DNA from: JAIQFV01 sp041494885
Lineage (GTDB): Bacteria > Acidobacteriota > Terriglobia > JAIQFV01
Reading direction: 5' to 3'
NCBI GenBank assembly: GCA_041494885.1
Contig: JBGQBO010000020.1
Span: 31,826 to 95,825 of the forward strand
Length of the DNA stretch: 64,000 bases
The first letter of the stretch is position 1; each line of letters starts with the position of its first letter. Below, one piece after another: positions 16,070-25,663 of this stretch. Position numbers and translations under genes: made by a program. The notes beneath the pieces are model-generated. The model did no database searches, was not told the DNA's origin, and saw only the letters and a program-made list of their open reading frames with translations.

Positions 16070-17044
16070 TCAACAAACAGAGGAGACCGGTGCAGTACTC
16101 TTTTCACAGGCAGCCAGAAAATCGGCCAGGGGCGGGGGCAAGGGCGAATCGAAAATCATGCGTCGCCGGTCCACGGGGTGCTCGAAACCCAGGTGGGCCG
16201 CGTGGAGAAAATGGCGTTCGAGGGTAGGCAAGGGTTTGGGCTGACCGGGCCACCAGATTTTTTCCGGCGCGCCATAAGTCCGGTCGCCGACCACCGGATG
16301 TCCGATGGCAGAAAGATGGGCCCGGATCTGGTGTGTTCGGCCGGTTTTGATTTCCACATCAAGCAGCGAATATTTCTCGAACTCACGGATCACGCGATAA
16401 CGCGTCAACGCTTCCCGGCCCTCCCGCCGGCGAGTCGTCATCCGGGTGCGATGCACGCGGTCGCGGGCGATGGGCAAGACGATTTCTCCCGACCGCCGGG
16501 GAAGCCGCCCGTGCACCAGGGCGATGTACTTCTTTTCGACCCTTCGAGTCCGGAATTGCTCGGAGAGGGCGGCATGCGCGGCATCATTCCGTGCCACCAC
16601 CATCAGACCCGAAGTGAGCTTGTCCAGGCGATGGACAATGCCGGGGCGGTTGTCGTCCGGGGAGTGACTCAGCGATCGAAGATGGTAGCGCAGCGCATTC
16701 ACCAGGGTTCCGGATCGGACCCCGGCACCCACGTGGACCACCATCCCCGCCGGCTTTTCGACCACCGCCAGCGACGCGTCCTCATAAAGAATTGTCAGCG
16801 GCAAATTCTCAGGCATCGATTCCTCGCCGGCTTTCCTGAGTTCCGCGCGAAAGGAGATGCGGTCTCCCGTTTTCAGGGTCAGGGACGGCCTCGCCACAGC
16901 CCCATTCACCGAGGCGCCACCGGCATCAATGGTCTCCTTGACCTTGGTGCGGGACAGGTGGGGAAGCTGCAGGGACAGGAATTTATCGAGCCGTTGTCCT
17001 GCGGCTGCCTCATCCACGTGATACTGAAACATGAGATCGGGCAT
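16070..17044 (-). CDS. rluD: 23S rRNA pseudouridine synthase, RluD family
   Basis: The protein has 324 residues from the ATG at 17044. The S4 RNA-binding domain spans about residues 12-75 (GQRLDKFLSLQLPHLSR). The catalytic domain carries the signature HRLDKLTSGL with Asp141, then KKYIALVHG and GRTHQIRAHL. RluA-type enzymes convert uridines of 23S rRNA helix 69 (RluD) or other sites to pseudouridine. The start overlaps the end of lgt by 35 bp, so it belongs to the ileS-lspA-lgt operon. Assignment to RluD rather than RluB/C-type sites rests on general similarity. Confidence 0.88.
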   Translation of the reverse strand: MPDLMFQYHVDEAAAGQRLDKFLSLQLPHLSRTKVKETIDAGGASVNGAVARPSLTLKTGDRISFRAELRKAGEESMPENLPLTILYEDASLAVVEKPAGMVVHVGAGVRSGTLVNALRYHLRSLSHSPDDNRPGIVHRLDKLTSGLMVVARNDAAHAALSEQFRTRRVEKKYIALVHGRLPRRSGEIVLPIARDRVHRTRMTTRRREGREALTRYRVIREFEKYSLLDVEIKTGRTHQIRAHLSAIGHPVVGDRTYGAPEKIWWPGQPKPLPTLERHFLHAAHLGFEHPVDRRRMIFDSPLPPPLADFLAACEKSTAPVSSVC

Positions 17045-17822
17045 AGACCTTCTTGTGCTGGGAGAAGTAAAGCAGCAGAGCGGCGAGGATGCAAAGAATG
17101 GCAATGAATTGCGCCGTGGAGATGGCTCCACCCCACAGCAGGCCCGCTTCCTCGTGGGCCCTGAAGAACTCCACCACGAAACGCCACACGGAATAGCAGA
17201 GCAGATAGAGGGAAAATATCTGGCCATCGAATTTCTTGTGCCGGAAACACCACCACAGAAATAAGAAGATGCAAACATTGACGGCGGCTTCATAAAGCTG
17301 AGTCGGATGCAGGGGGATGTTCAAGGGGACTCCCACCACCTCGTGGCTATACGAGTTCGTGAAAGTCACCGCCCAGGGGAGATGCGTCGGTTTGCCCCAG
17401 CAGCAGCCGGCACTAAAACACCCGAGGCGGCCGATGGCATGACCCAGCACGATTCCCGGAGCAAATGCATCAGTGACCGGCAGAACGCGCATTCGTTGCT
17501 TGACCAGGTAGAGCAGTGCGGCCGCCACCGCCAGCAGAAATCCCCCATAGAACACCCCTCCCGCATGGAGAAAGGCGAGGGAAAAAATCTCCCCGGGATG
17601 CGAGGTGTAATAGGACCAATCCTCCACGATCAAAAATGCCTTGGCTCCAATGAGCGCGGAAAAGGCGATCAGTAGACCGAGGTCAATAATCTTGTTTTTG
17701 TCGAGCCCTTCCTTCGCACCGAAGCGGGAGGCGGTATACAGACCCACGATGAACGCGACGGAGAGAAGAAACCCGTACGTGTGAATCGTGAGGCCGCCAA
17801 TCTTCAAAAGAATCGGAAACAT
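17010..17822 (-). CDS. lgt: Prolipoprotein diacylglyceryl transferase
   Basis: The protein has 270 residues from the ATG at 17822 (MFPILLKIGG). It has about seven membrane segments. The family signature appears in the divergent form GRLGCFSAGCCWGKPT in place of the classic G-R-x-G-N-F-x-N-x-E box; this form occurs in several non-proteobacterial phyla. HPTQLYEA and the arginine in YSVWRFVVEFFR are also typical. Lgt attaches diacylglycerol to the lipobox cysteine in the inner membrane. It lies between lspA, which cleaves its product, and rluD, in the same direction. Confidence 0.88.
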   Translation of the reverse strand: MFPILLKIGGLTIHTYGFLLSVAFIVGLYTASRFGAKEGLDKNKIIDLGLLIAFSALIGAKAFLIVEDWSYYTSHPGEIFSLAFLHAGGVFYGGFLLAVAAALLYLVKQRMRVLPVTDAFAPGIVLGHAIGRLGCFSAGCCWGKPTHLPWAVTFTNSYSHEVVGVPLNIPLHPTQLYEAAVNVCIFLFLWWCFRHKKFDGQIFSLYLLCYSVWRFVVEFFRAHEEAGLLWGGAISTAQFIAILCILAALLLYFSQHKKVYARSHVSVSRG

Positions 17823-18025
17823 GACCTGGCTTTCGACAGGGCTCAATCATCGCCTGTCTTGTTGGATAGATTCAATGAAGCGCGTTTGAGTTGGCTCAGC
17901 GATGGGGCGATCTCCCTTGGCGTGACCGTAACCCATCCGCTTCTTCCCTGCAGGTCCTTCAAATTACTGCGTGATGAGAGGTTTCCCATCCGCAAAATGG
18001 AAATGCACCCTTCAGAGCACGGCGA

Positions 18026-18544
18026 TCAGGAGTGGTGAGCCTGCCGTTCCAGTTCACGCGATCTTTCCTCGCTCTCGTGCTTATCAAATAAGAACAGTGC
18101 AATGGCCAACCCCACCACGCCGACGCTGATGGCACTGTCGGCGACGTTGAAAACCGGCCAATGGTGATCGTGGAAGAAGACGTCGATAAAATCGGTCACC
18201 TGGCCGGAAAAAACCCGGTCCCATAAGTTTCCAGCAGCCCCGCCGAGGATCAACGCAAAGGATGTCTGCAACCCCGCTTTCTCGGCCGGATAGCGCCATG
18301 CCAGAGTGGCGACCACCCCAATGGCCACCAGTGAAAGTCCGATCAGGATCCAGCTTTGAAGCGGCGAAGGGTTGAGCCCGAACAGTCCAAAGGCAATTCC
18401 TGGATTTTGGCTGTGAGTCAGATGGATGAAATTTCGGATAATCGGAATCGATTCGCCCAGGGAGATGTGTTCGACCACCCGGACTTTCGACCAGCGGTCA
18501 AACAGGAAGACCAGGAGCGAAACCAAGAGGTAAAGAAACCGCAT
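18026..18544 (-). CDS. lspA: Lipoprotein signal peptidase II
   Basis: The protein has 172 residues from the ATG at 18544, whose A is the last base of the ileS TGA stop codon. It has four membrane segments. The catalytic aspartates are Asp118 in QVTDFIDV and Asp136 in FNVADSAIS, with GGAAGNLWDR before them. LspA removes signal peptides from lipid-modified prolipoproteins in the inner membrane, the step after Lgt, encoded about 200 bp downstream. The length is normal for the family. Confidence 0.93.
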   Translation of the reverse strand: MRFLYLLVSLLVFLFDRWSKVRVVEHISLGESIPIIRNFIHLTHSQNPGIAFGLFGLNPSPLQSWILIGLSLVAIGVVATLAWRYPAEKAGLQTSFALILGGAAGNLWDRVFSGQVTDFIDVFFHDHHWPVFNVADSAISVGVVGLAIALFLFDKHESEERSRELERQAHHS

Positions 18545-21393
18545 CAATAGCCCATCTCGTCGAGCGCCTCGACGCACCGTTCACACACCGTGGGGTACTT
18601 GGATGACTGCCCGACCGCCACAGAATAGTTCCAACATCGTTCGCATTTCTCCCCTTCCGCTTTCTCCACGGCGATTTGAATGTCATCCACATTAAAGGAC
18701 GATAGCGGCGCCTCGTCGTGACCGCGCAGGGAAACCTGCGAGACGATGAAGAGGGTCCGCAGGAACTCTTTGTATTCCAATAGGATCTTCATCCGGGCGT
18801 CGGGAGCTATGATCACGACCTTTGCTTCAAGGGAGTTTCCAATGAACTTGGACTGCCGTGCCTCTTCCAGGGATTTCAACACATCGTCCCGCAGCGCGTG
18901 CAGCATCTCCCAGTTCTCGAGCCGGGTCAAAGCGTCCTCTGACATTCCGCCCACGAGTTCTTCGCGGCTTGGCAGAAGCTGTAGGTGAACACTTTCCAGA
19001 GGGTTGGAGTCCCCACGCGGAATGTGCTGCCAGACTTCTTCGCATGTGAAACTCAAAATGGGGGCCAGCAGCCGGGCCAGCGCATCCGCCAACCGGTACA
19101 GCGCGGTCTGAGCGGAGCGACGCTTCAAAGAGCGGGCGGCCGCCGTGTACAAGCGGTCCTTGAGGATATCAAGATAAAACGCGCTGAGGTCCACCGTGAA
19201 AAAAGCAAATGTTTCGTGATAAATCTTGTGGAAGTCGTAGGTGGTGTACCACACCCTGACCTGCTCGCAGATTTCCGCGGCGCGATCGAGGACCCACTGG
19301 TCCACTTCCTCCATCTTCTGAATGGGCACGGCGTCGGTGGCGGGATTGAAATCGGACAGGTTGCCGAGGAAATAGCGAAAGGTATTTCGAACTTTTCGGT
19401 AATTCTCGGCAAGCCGGGAGACGGCCTCCAACGAAAATCGAATGTCGTCGCGGGCGTCGACCGAGGTAAACCACATCCGCAACATTTCAGCGCCATATTC
19501 CTTGACGACCTCATCCGGCTCAATGCTGTTGCCGAGCGACTTGTGCATCGTCCGGCCTTCGGCGTCGAGCATCCAGCCGGTGGTCAGCACCTCACGGAAC
19601 GGGCTGGCTTGATGTGTCCCGATGCCGATCAGCAGGGACGAATGAAACCATCCCCGGTATTGATCGCTGCCCTCGGCATAAAGATCGGCGGGCCAGGGAA
19701 GGTCCGGCCGATGACCTAACACCGCCTCATGCGAAGAGCCCGAATCGAACCATACGTCGAGGATGTCGCTTTCCTTGCGGAACTCCCCGCCCCCGCAATG
19801 GGAGCAGCGTGTGCCGGAGGGCAACAACGCCTTCGATTCGCGCGCATACCAGGCGTCCGCACCTTCCTTTAAGAAGATTTCCGCCACGTGGCGGATCACC
19901 TTCGGGTCAATCAGGATCTCGCCACACCCCTCACAGTAGAACGCCACGATGGGGACGCCCCACTTGCGCTGACGCGAGATGCACCAGTCGGGCCGGTTGG
20001 CAATCATGTTCGTGATGCGTTCTTCACCCCAGGCGGGATACCATTTCACGCCCTGGATGGCCTTGAGTGCGCGCTCCCGAAGCGAATTACCGTCGATCGA
20101 ATGGTCCATCCGGATAAACCATTGCGGCGTGGAACGGAAGATGACCGGATTATGGCAGCGCCAGCAGTGGGGATAGCTGTGGGTAATCTTCTCCTCGGCA
20201 AGCAGTACCCCCCGGGCCTTCATGAACTCCACGATCCGGGCATTGGCTTCGAACACTTGTTGTCCGGCAAAATGCTCCACCGTTTCATCGAAGCGGCCGC
20301 GGGAATCGACCGGATTGTAAACCTGTAGATGGTTGGCCACGCCCAGCAGGAAGTCCTCCTCCCCGTGTCCCGGAGCGGTGTGCACGGCCCCTGTCCCGCT
20401 TTCGAGCGTCACATGTTCCGCCAGCAGCAGCAACGAATCGCGGTCGATCCAGGGATGGCGGGCCACGAGATGGTCGAGTTTTTCACCCGTGAACGTGGCA
20501 AGTGTTTTCGGCTCCTTCCAGCCGGCCTTTGCGGCCACCGATGGAAGAAGCGCTCTGGCGACGATAAAAACTTCTCCGGAAGAAATTTCGGGCACCGGCT
20601 CCACCGCCACGTACTCGAAATCACGGTGGACGGCGATGGCCATGTTGGCCGGAAGCGTCCACGGCGTGGTCGTCCAAATCACAATGGAAACCTTTCGACC
20701 CTTGAGGGCAGGGGAAATCACGCCGGGATCACTCTTCAGGGGAAACTTCACATAGACGGACGGGGAAGCATGATCGGCATATTCGACTTCCGCCTCCGCC
20801 AACGCGGTCTCATCAAATATGCACCAGTGGACCGGACGCAGCCCCTTGTAAACAAACCCCTCCTCCACGAACTTTGCAAAGTTCCTCACGATGGCAGCCT
20901 GATACTCATTGGACATCGAGATGTAGGGATGGTCCCATTCTCCGAGCACACCCAGCCGCTTAAATTCCTTCCGCTGGATGTCAATAAACCGTTCCGCGTA
21001 TTTCCGGCAAGCCTGGCGGAATTCAACGGTGCTGGTTTGCTTGAGCCGGCCTCCATATTCCTGGAGCAAACGGGTCTCGATGGGCAGACCGTGGCAGTCC
21101 CAACCGGGCAGGTAGGCGGCATCAAATCCCATCATCGTCCGCGACTTGACGACGACGTCCTTAATGATCTTGGTGAGCGCCGTCCCTAAATGGATATGGC
21201 CGTTGGCATAGGGGGGGCCATCGTGAAGGACGAAGGTCGGCTGCCCTTTTCGTGCAGCGCGAATCCTTTCGTAGAGCCGGGTTTCTTCCCATTCCTTTAG
21301 CCGCAAAGGCTCAGTCTGGGCAAGATTTGCCTTCATTGAAAATGAGGTTTTTGGGAGGTGAACGGTCTTCTTCAGTTCCAGGACATTCTCCAC
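18544..21393 (-). CDS. ileS: Isoleucyl-tRNA synthetase
   Basis: The protein has 949 residues from the GTG at 21393, chosen because LKKTVHLPKTSFSMKANLAQ is the normal N-terminus and GGAG lies upstream; the open frame continues to 21579. Motifs: PYANGHIHLG (HIGH, residues 62-70), the editing domain in the CP1 insert (TTTPWTLPANMAI), the KMSKS equivalent MHKSLGNS, and a C-terminal zinc finger CERCWNYS...CERC. It charges tRNA-Ile in the cytosol. ileS-lspA is a common operon pair. A hairpin sits in the leader; no T-box was recognised. Confidence 0.95.
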   Translation of the reverse strand: MENVLELKKTVHLPKTSFSMKANLAQTEPLRLKEWEETRLYERIRAARKGQPTFVLHDGPPYANGHIHLGTALTKIIKDVVVKSRTMMGFDAAYLPGWDCHGLPIETRLLQEYGGRLKQTSTVEFRQACRKYAERFIDIQRKEFKRLGVLGEWDHPYISMSNEYQAAIVRNFAKFVEEGFVYKGLRPVHWCIFDETALAEAEVEYADHASPSVYVKFPLKSDPGVISPALKGRKVSIVIWTTTPWTLPANMAIAVHRDFEYVAVEPVPEISSGEVFIVARALLPSVAAKAGWKEPKTLATFTGEKLDHLVARHPWIDRDSLLLLAEHVTLESGTGAVHTAPGHGEEDFLLGVANHLQVYNPVDSRGRFDETVEHFAGQQVFEANARIVEFMKARGVLLAEEKITHSYPHCWRCHNPVIFRSTPQWFIRMDHSIDGNSLRERALKAIQGVKWYPAWGEERITNMIANRPDWCISRQRKWGVPIVAFYCEGCGEILIDPKVIRHVAEIFLKEGADAWYARESKALLPSGTRCSHCGGGEFRKESDILDVWFDSGSSHEAVLGHRPDLPWPADLYAEGSDQYRGWFHSSLLIGIGTHQASPFREVLTTGWMLDAEGRTMHKSLGNSIEPDEVVKEYGAEMLRMWFTSVDARDDIRFSLEAVSRLAENYRKVRNTFRYFLGNLSDFNPATDAVPIQKMEEVDQWVLDRAAEICEQVRVWYTTYDFHKIYHETFAFFTVDLSAFYLDILKDRLYTAAARSLKRRSAQTALYRLADALARLLAPILSFTCEEVWQHIPRGDSNPLESVHLQLLPSREELVGGMSEDALTRLENWEMLHALRDDVLKSLEEARQSKFIGNSLEAKVVIIAPDARMKILLEYKEFLRTLFIVSQVSLRGHDEAPLSSFNVDDIQIAVEKAEGEKCERCWNYSVAVGQSSKYPTVCERCVEALDEMGY

Positions 21394-21417
21394 TTGGAAA
21401 GCTCCAAAAATGAAACG

Positions 21418-21436
21418 CCCCTTGCCGCGCAAGGGG
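21418..21436 (-). promoter_or_regulatory. Leader hairpin of ileS mRNA
   Basis: CCCCTTGC and GCAAGGGG form an 8-bp stem (21418-21436) about 25 nt before the GTG start. A role in translational control is possible. No T-box core or other known riboswitch was recognised. Confidence 0.35.
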
Positions 21437-21638
21437 AGCTGAATCCCACTATTTTCCTGCGTGTGGCACTCCGGGGGGAACTCCCTCAGAGCCAGTCCAG
21501 CGCGCATGCCGAAACCCTGATTATAGGGAGGGGATGGCAAATTGTCTAGGGTTTCAACGGCCGTCGCCCCAGGGATCAAATTCGGGCGGCGTGCGGCCCC
21601 CGCCTCAGCCCGGCGACAGGAAGATATCAGCCTTAATG

Positions 21639-22496
21639 TTAATTGGCCCGGCAGTTTGAAAAGATTTGGGTGGTGGCGATGGTTTCACCTTTTTGAACAC
21701 GCCTGAAGTGAACAGCGGCCGGAAGAATGAGGACGGAGGAGAGCTCGGGGACAGCGGCATAGCGGATGTCGTAAGAGAATTCGCGGACGCTTTTCGGCAG
21801 TTTGGTCTGTTGAACCGCAAGGCGCAGGAGCGTCCCATTCGCCGCATCAAGCCACACCTTGCCAACGATCCGCATCGGGACCACTTGATCGGCCAGGTTG
21901 ACCTTCCGGCTTTCCAACTGTTTCACCGTTTGAAATGCGACGACAAATGCTCCCCGCCCCTCCAGGGTCTCCTTCCCCAGAAAACGCTGGGCATAAATCT
22001 CACGGTGGTTTAGTCCCAGGAATTCAGAGGCCGCGCTGAAACTGTCGCGGACAAGGAGTGACGCCTCGATGGACTGGCCAGGGTCACTCTTGTGGGAGGA
22101 CGGATCGCTGGATTCCACGGGCTGGTGTTCCTCAACAAAGCCGACGTCGATTGAAAACGTCCCGTGCTGCTTCATCTCCCCGGTCATTATGAACCTCTGG
22201 GTCCTGACCGGCCCCGGGCGGCCCTTCTCTCCGCTCCGTTCAACCGACACCTCTTCCTGGCACGAGATTCTCTTCGTGTTGAGTTCCTGGGCGGTGAGCC
22301 GCTCCCCGAGCCGGCCCAATAGGCTGATTACCTTTTCACTCTCCTCGCGCTCGGTCGTCGGCGGCGCCGGCGGCGAGCCAATCATTTGGGCAAGACAGAA
22401 AGCATCCCGGGAGGGCGCCGCCCACCCGACCCCCAAGGCGATCAGTATCCAGAGGAAGGGGAGGGCACGAAGGCGGAAATAGGCATTGAAAGGCAT
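21639..22496 (-). CDS. Secreted protein of unknown function
   Basis: The protein has 285 residues from the ATG at 22496; an upstream TTG at 22538 is less likely. It has a signal peptide (about residues 1-25, hydrophobic core LPFLWILIALGVGW). The mature part is rich in beta strands. The section from VARKEDS-like acidic stretches to GKVWLDAANGTLLRLAVQQ and the final strands VLILPAAVHFRR resemble outer-membrane-lipoprotein-sorting-like or DUF4292-type folds, but no family is assigned. It lies upstream of ileS in the same direction, with about 245 bp between. Confidence 0.65.
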   Translation of the reverse strand: MPFNAYFRLRALPFLWILIALGVGWAAPSRDAFCLAQMIGSPPAPPTTEREESEKVISLLGRLGERLTAQELNTKRISCQEEVSVERSGEKGRPGPVRTQRFIMTGEMKQHGTFSIDVGFVEEHQPVESSDPSSHKSDPGQSIEASLLVRDSFSAASEFLGLNHREIYAQRFLGKETLEGRGAFVVAFQTVKQLESRKVNLADQVVPMRIVGKVWLDAANGTLLRLAVQQTKLPKSVREFSYDIRYAAVPELSSVLILPAAVHFRRVQKGETIATTQIFSNCRAN

Positions 22497-22562
22497 TTCG
22501 GAGGGGATTATAGAAAGGTATTCTGGTTTGGGGAACAAAAATAAAATGAGAGGAAAGTTAAC

Positions 22563-22695
22563 CTAATACGAACGTCATTGAAAACGTTACAAAATCGCGC
22601 AGGATTCAACGTAGGGGCGCCCGCCGCGGCGGGCGCTCCTACAGCGAAGAATCCACAATTACCCCATGCAACTCTAATTTCAACGTTTGTATTAG
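22563..22695. repeat. Nested palindromic element between divergent genes
   Basis: The outer arms CTAATACGAACGT (22563-22575) and ACGTTTGTATTAG (22683-22695) differ by one base. At its centre lies a 32-bp palindrome starting GTAGGGGCGCC (22611-22642). It is MITE-like. Related GTAGGG palindromes occur at 46622 and 48701. Confidence 0.7.
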
Positions 22696-22914
22696 ATTTC
22701 GAAATCGAGGGTGCCTAATGGGCGCCAGGTTTTCTCCGCAGGAAGTGAAATGAGTTCGATTAGCCCCGAAGAAGGTTAAACCACGATTCCGGTTTGGCCC
22801 CGCGGGCTCCGTCATGGGTCCTGTTGCTCCTTCCGCTTTTTGCGGCCCGTTTGCTTGGCCCAAGGGCGTGTGTTACCATTTTTGCGAACCCACTTTGCCC
22901 GTGGAAGGGCACAC

Positions 22915-23778
22915 ATGAAATTTAAGATCGCGCTCGCACAAATTAATACGAAGCTGGGGAACCTGGAAGCCAACACGCGGCGCCATGACGAGATCATCGC
23001 GCAGGCGGCAGGCGCGGGGGCGTCGCTGGTCATTTTTCCGGAACTTTCGCTCTCCGGTTATCTCTTGAAAGATATAACCACTGACGCGGCGCTGGACCCC
23101 GCCTGTGCCGGACCCCTGAAGCATTTGGCAGCCAACGAGTCGCAGACGGCCTGCGCCGTGGGATTTGTCGAGCAATCGCAGGACTTCAAGTTTTACAACG
23201 CGCTGGCCTACCTGGATGCCGGCGCGATCCAACATATCCATCGAAAGATTTATCTGCCGACCTATGGCATGTTTGATGAGAAGCGATTCTTCGCGGCGGG
23301 CGATACCCTCAGGACGGCCGACACCCGCTTCGGTCGTCTGGGTTTTCTCATCTGTGAGGACATCTGGCATTTCTCCACCTCCTATTTGCTGGCACACCAG
23401 GGCGCGCTCATGATCGTGGCGTCCCTGGCGGGCCCCGGGCGCGGAGTCCGGGGTTCCAGCGAGATGCTCGGCAGTGCCACCAGCTGGGAGTTATTGGCGC
23501 GCACGGTGGCCCAATTCAATACTGTTTTCTTTGTGACGGTCAATCGCGTGGGATTTGAGGATGGACTGAACTTTTTCGGGGGGTCGCTGGTGGTGGACCC
23601 GTATGGAAATCTTGTCGCTCGTGGCAAGGCCTTCGACGAGGACCTGGTCATCGTCGAAATTGATTTTGACCTCGTCCGGCGCGCCCGGGCCCAAGTCCCG
23701 CTCCTGCGGGACGAAAAGCTGGAACTCACCTTGCGCGAGCTTGAACGCGTCTCGAGGGAAAAGTTTTTGCTCGATTGA
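22915..23778 (+). CDS. Nitrilase-type glutaminase subunit/domain of NAD synthetase
   Basis: The protein has 287 residues from the ATG at 22915 with GGAAGGG upstream. The carbon-nitrogen hydrolase triad is Glu43 (FPELSLSGY), Lys111 (HRKIYLPTYGMFDE) and Cys147 (LICEDIWH). This is the layout of the glutamine amidohydrolase half of glutamine-dependent NAD synthetases, and the synthetase half (NadE) starts 82 bp downstream. It would release ammonia from glutamine for NadE. The two halves are normally one polypeptide of 550-680 residues. Here a TGA at 23776 separates them in different frames: either a true split or a frameshift. Confidence 0.85.
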   Translation: MKFKIALAQINTKLGNLEANTRRHDEIIAQAAGAGASLVIFPELSLSGYLLKDITTDAALDPACAGPLKHLAANESQTACAVGFVEQSQDFKFYNALAYLDAGAIQHIHRKIYLPTYGMFDEKRFFAAGDTLRTADTRFGRLGFLICEDIWHFSTSYLLAHQGALMIVASLAGPGRGVRGSSEMLGSATSWELLARTVAQFNTVFFVTVNRVGFEDGLNFFGGSLVVDPYGNLVARGKAFDEDLVIVEIDFDLVRRARAQVPLLRDEKLELTLRELERVSREKFLLD

Positions 23779-23860
23779 AGAGTTGATTACCGCTGGGGCG
23801 CGGAGCAGCCCGGGGCTGCAAAGCTCAGCCACTCCGCGGTCTTTGCCGCAGGCAGTCTTT

Positions 23861-24706
23861 ATGGATATCAGCACGGATCAAGTGGGGGTTCTCCCCCCGT
23901 TGAACAGCACCCTTGCCACGCAGATTGCGACCCGCTTTGTCCGCGAGGAACTGCACAAGGCCGGCTTCGAGAACGTGGTGTTGGGCCTCTCTGGCGGCAT
24001 CGATTCCTCGGTGGTGGCGGCCCTGGCTGTGCGGGCGCTCGGCCCCTCGCATGTGACGGGGGTGCTCATGCCCTATCGAACCTCCAGCCCCGATTCCCTC
24101 TCGGATGCGCATGGGCTGGCCGATCAACTCGGCATCCACCGCGAGGTGTTTGACATCAGCGCCATTGCCGATGGGTTTTTGTCCCGGAAGAAGGATGTGA
24201 ATAACACGCGCAAAGGCAATGTTCTGGCGCGCGCCCGCATGATTGTGCTTTATGACTTTTCCGCACAGCTTCATGCCCTGGTGCTGGGCACCAGTAACAA
24301 AACGGAGATCCTGCTGGGATACGGCACGCTGTTTGGAGATTTGGCCTCGGCGCTGAATCCAGTCGGGGATCTGTATAAAACGGAGATCCGGCAACTGGCG
24401 GAGTTCCTGGATATCCCGGATGGAATCATTTCGAAGCCGCCAACGGCTGATTTGTGGGCCGGCCAGTCCGATGAGAAGGAACTGGGATTTAGTTATGCCG
24501 AGGTCGATCGATTGCTGTATCATCGGGTCGACCTGGGTTTTTCTCCTGAGAAAGTGGTGGAGATCGGCTTCGACCGGAAATTTGTGGCCCGGGTATTGGA
24601 ACTCATCCGCCGAAACCAGTTCAAACGATGCGGCCCGCTGGTTTGCAAACTGTCGCCGCGGACGGTGACCCACGATTTTCTTTACCCACGCGATTGGGGA
24701 ATGTAG
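23861..24706 (+). CDS. nadE: NAD+ synthetase, synthetase domain
   Basis: The protein has 281 residues from the ATG at 23861. It has the ATP-pyrophosphatase P-loop GLSGGIDSSVV, then GTSNKTEILLGYGTLFGD and the late KPPTADLWAGQSDEKELG block. It converts nicotinate adenine dinucleotide to NAD with ATP and ammonia in the cytosol. Ammonia probably comes from the adjacent glutaminase. The reading frame is open well upstream of the ATG (to 23603), so a +1 shift at the T5 run 23764-23768 would fuse both halves with a linker of about 30 residues. Confidence 0.9.
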   Translation: MDISTDQVGVLPPLNSTLATQIATRFVREELHKAGFENVVLGLSGGIDSSVVAALAVRALGPSHVTGVLMPYRTSSPDSLSDAHGLADQLGIHREVFDISAIADGFLSRKKDVNNTRKGNVLARARMIVLYDFSAQLHALVLGTSNKTEILLGYGTLFGDLASALNPVGDLYKTEIRQLAEFLDIPDGIISKPPTADLWAGQSDEKELGFSYAEVDRLLYHRVDLGFSPEKVVEIGFDRKFVARVLELIRRNQFKRCGPLVCKLSPRTVTHDFLYPRDWGM

Positions 24707-24772
24707 GTTCTAACGGCACCCTCTCGCCAAGGCGGCGACGCCCTGCCTCACGTCGCGCTCGAGTCCTGACCT

Positions 24773-25663
24773 ATGGATCGCAACCGCAAGGTTCCACTCA
24801 ACTCGCTGGCAAAAAAACTGGATGGGGACCGCCCCCGGGGAACGCTGTATGTGGTGGGGACGCCTATTGGAAATCTGGAGGACATCACCCATCGGGCCCT
24901 GCGAATCCTGAGCGAAGTGAACCTGATCGCGTGTGAGGATACGCGCACGTCGCAAAAGCTCCTCAATGCCTACAGGATCAAGACGCCCACCACCAGCTAT
25001 CATGAACACAATGAGATGACGAAAGCACCGGAGCTGGTGTTGCAACTGGAAGAAGGGGAAAACATCGCGCTCGTCAGTGATGCGGGAAACCCCGGGGTGT
25101 CCGACCCGGGCTATCGATTGGTCTCCATGGCTATTCGACACAACATCCGCGTGGTCCCCGTGCCGGGAGTCTCAGCCTTTGTGGCGGCCCTGGTGGCCTC
25201 CGGGCTTCCCAGTGATTCCTTTCGCTTTCACGGGTTTCTGCCGTCCAAGCGCAGCGAACGGCTGGCAACACTCGGACAGGCACGCATCGGCCATCGGACC
25301 ATCATCTTTTACGAGGCCCCCCATCGCTTGATCGCCACGCTCAGAGACATGCTGGAGGTGCTGGGTGACCGCAACATCGTGGTGGCCCGCGAAGTGACTA
25401 AGGTCCATGAAGAATTTGTCCGCGGTAGTATTTCTTCCGTTTTGGAGCTGCTCAAGGGAAGGATCATCCGCGGCGAAATCACGCTCATCGTGGACAAACC
25501 GTTGCCGGAGGCTCCAGTTCCTGCCGCGCCCGAGAAGCTCAAGTTGGAATTTAACGCCTTGCTCGAGAACGGGGTGGAGCGGCGAGAGGCCATGAAGCAG
25601 TTGGCGCGCAGCTACGGCATTTCCAAGAGCGAGGTGTACCGCCAACTCGAGAGCCAGAAATAA
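24773..25663 (+). CDS. rsmI: 16S rRNA (cytidine-1402-2'-O)-methyltransferase
   Basis: The protein has 296 residues. The tetrapyrrole-methylase fold starts GTLYVVGTPIGNLEDIT, followed by ACEDTRTSQKLL, SYHEHNE, VSDAGNPGVSDPGYRLV and PVPGVSAFVAAL, all typical of RsmI. The C-terminal helices (RREAMKQLARSYGISKSEVYRQL) form the usual winged-helix tail. RsmI methylates C1402 of 16S rRNA in the decoding centre. It lies 66 bp after nadE in the same direction and may share its transcript. Confidence 0.95.
   Translation: MDRNRKVPLNSLAKKLDGDRPRGTLYVVGTPIGNLEDITHRALRILSEVNLIACEDTRTSQKLLNAYRIKTPTTSYHEHNEMTKAPELVLQLEEGENIALVSDAGNPGVSDPGYRLVSMAIRHNIRVVPVPGVSAFVAALVASGLPSDSFRFHGFLPSKRSERLATLGQARIGHRTIIFYEAPHRLIATLRDMLEVLGDRNIVVAREVTKVHEEFVRGSISSVLELLKGRIIRGEITLIVDKPLPEAPVPAAPEKLKLEFNALLENGVERREAMKQLARSYGISKSEVYRQLESQK

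Noticed and set aside
15980..17107. 375-codon frame opposite rluD
   Set aside because: Shadow frame in GC-rich DNA; rluD motifs are unambiguous on the other strand.
21394..21640. T-box leader for ileS
   Set aside because: Only a simple hairpin is visible; the conserved T-box core and antiterminator were not found.
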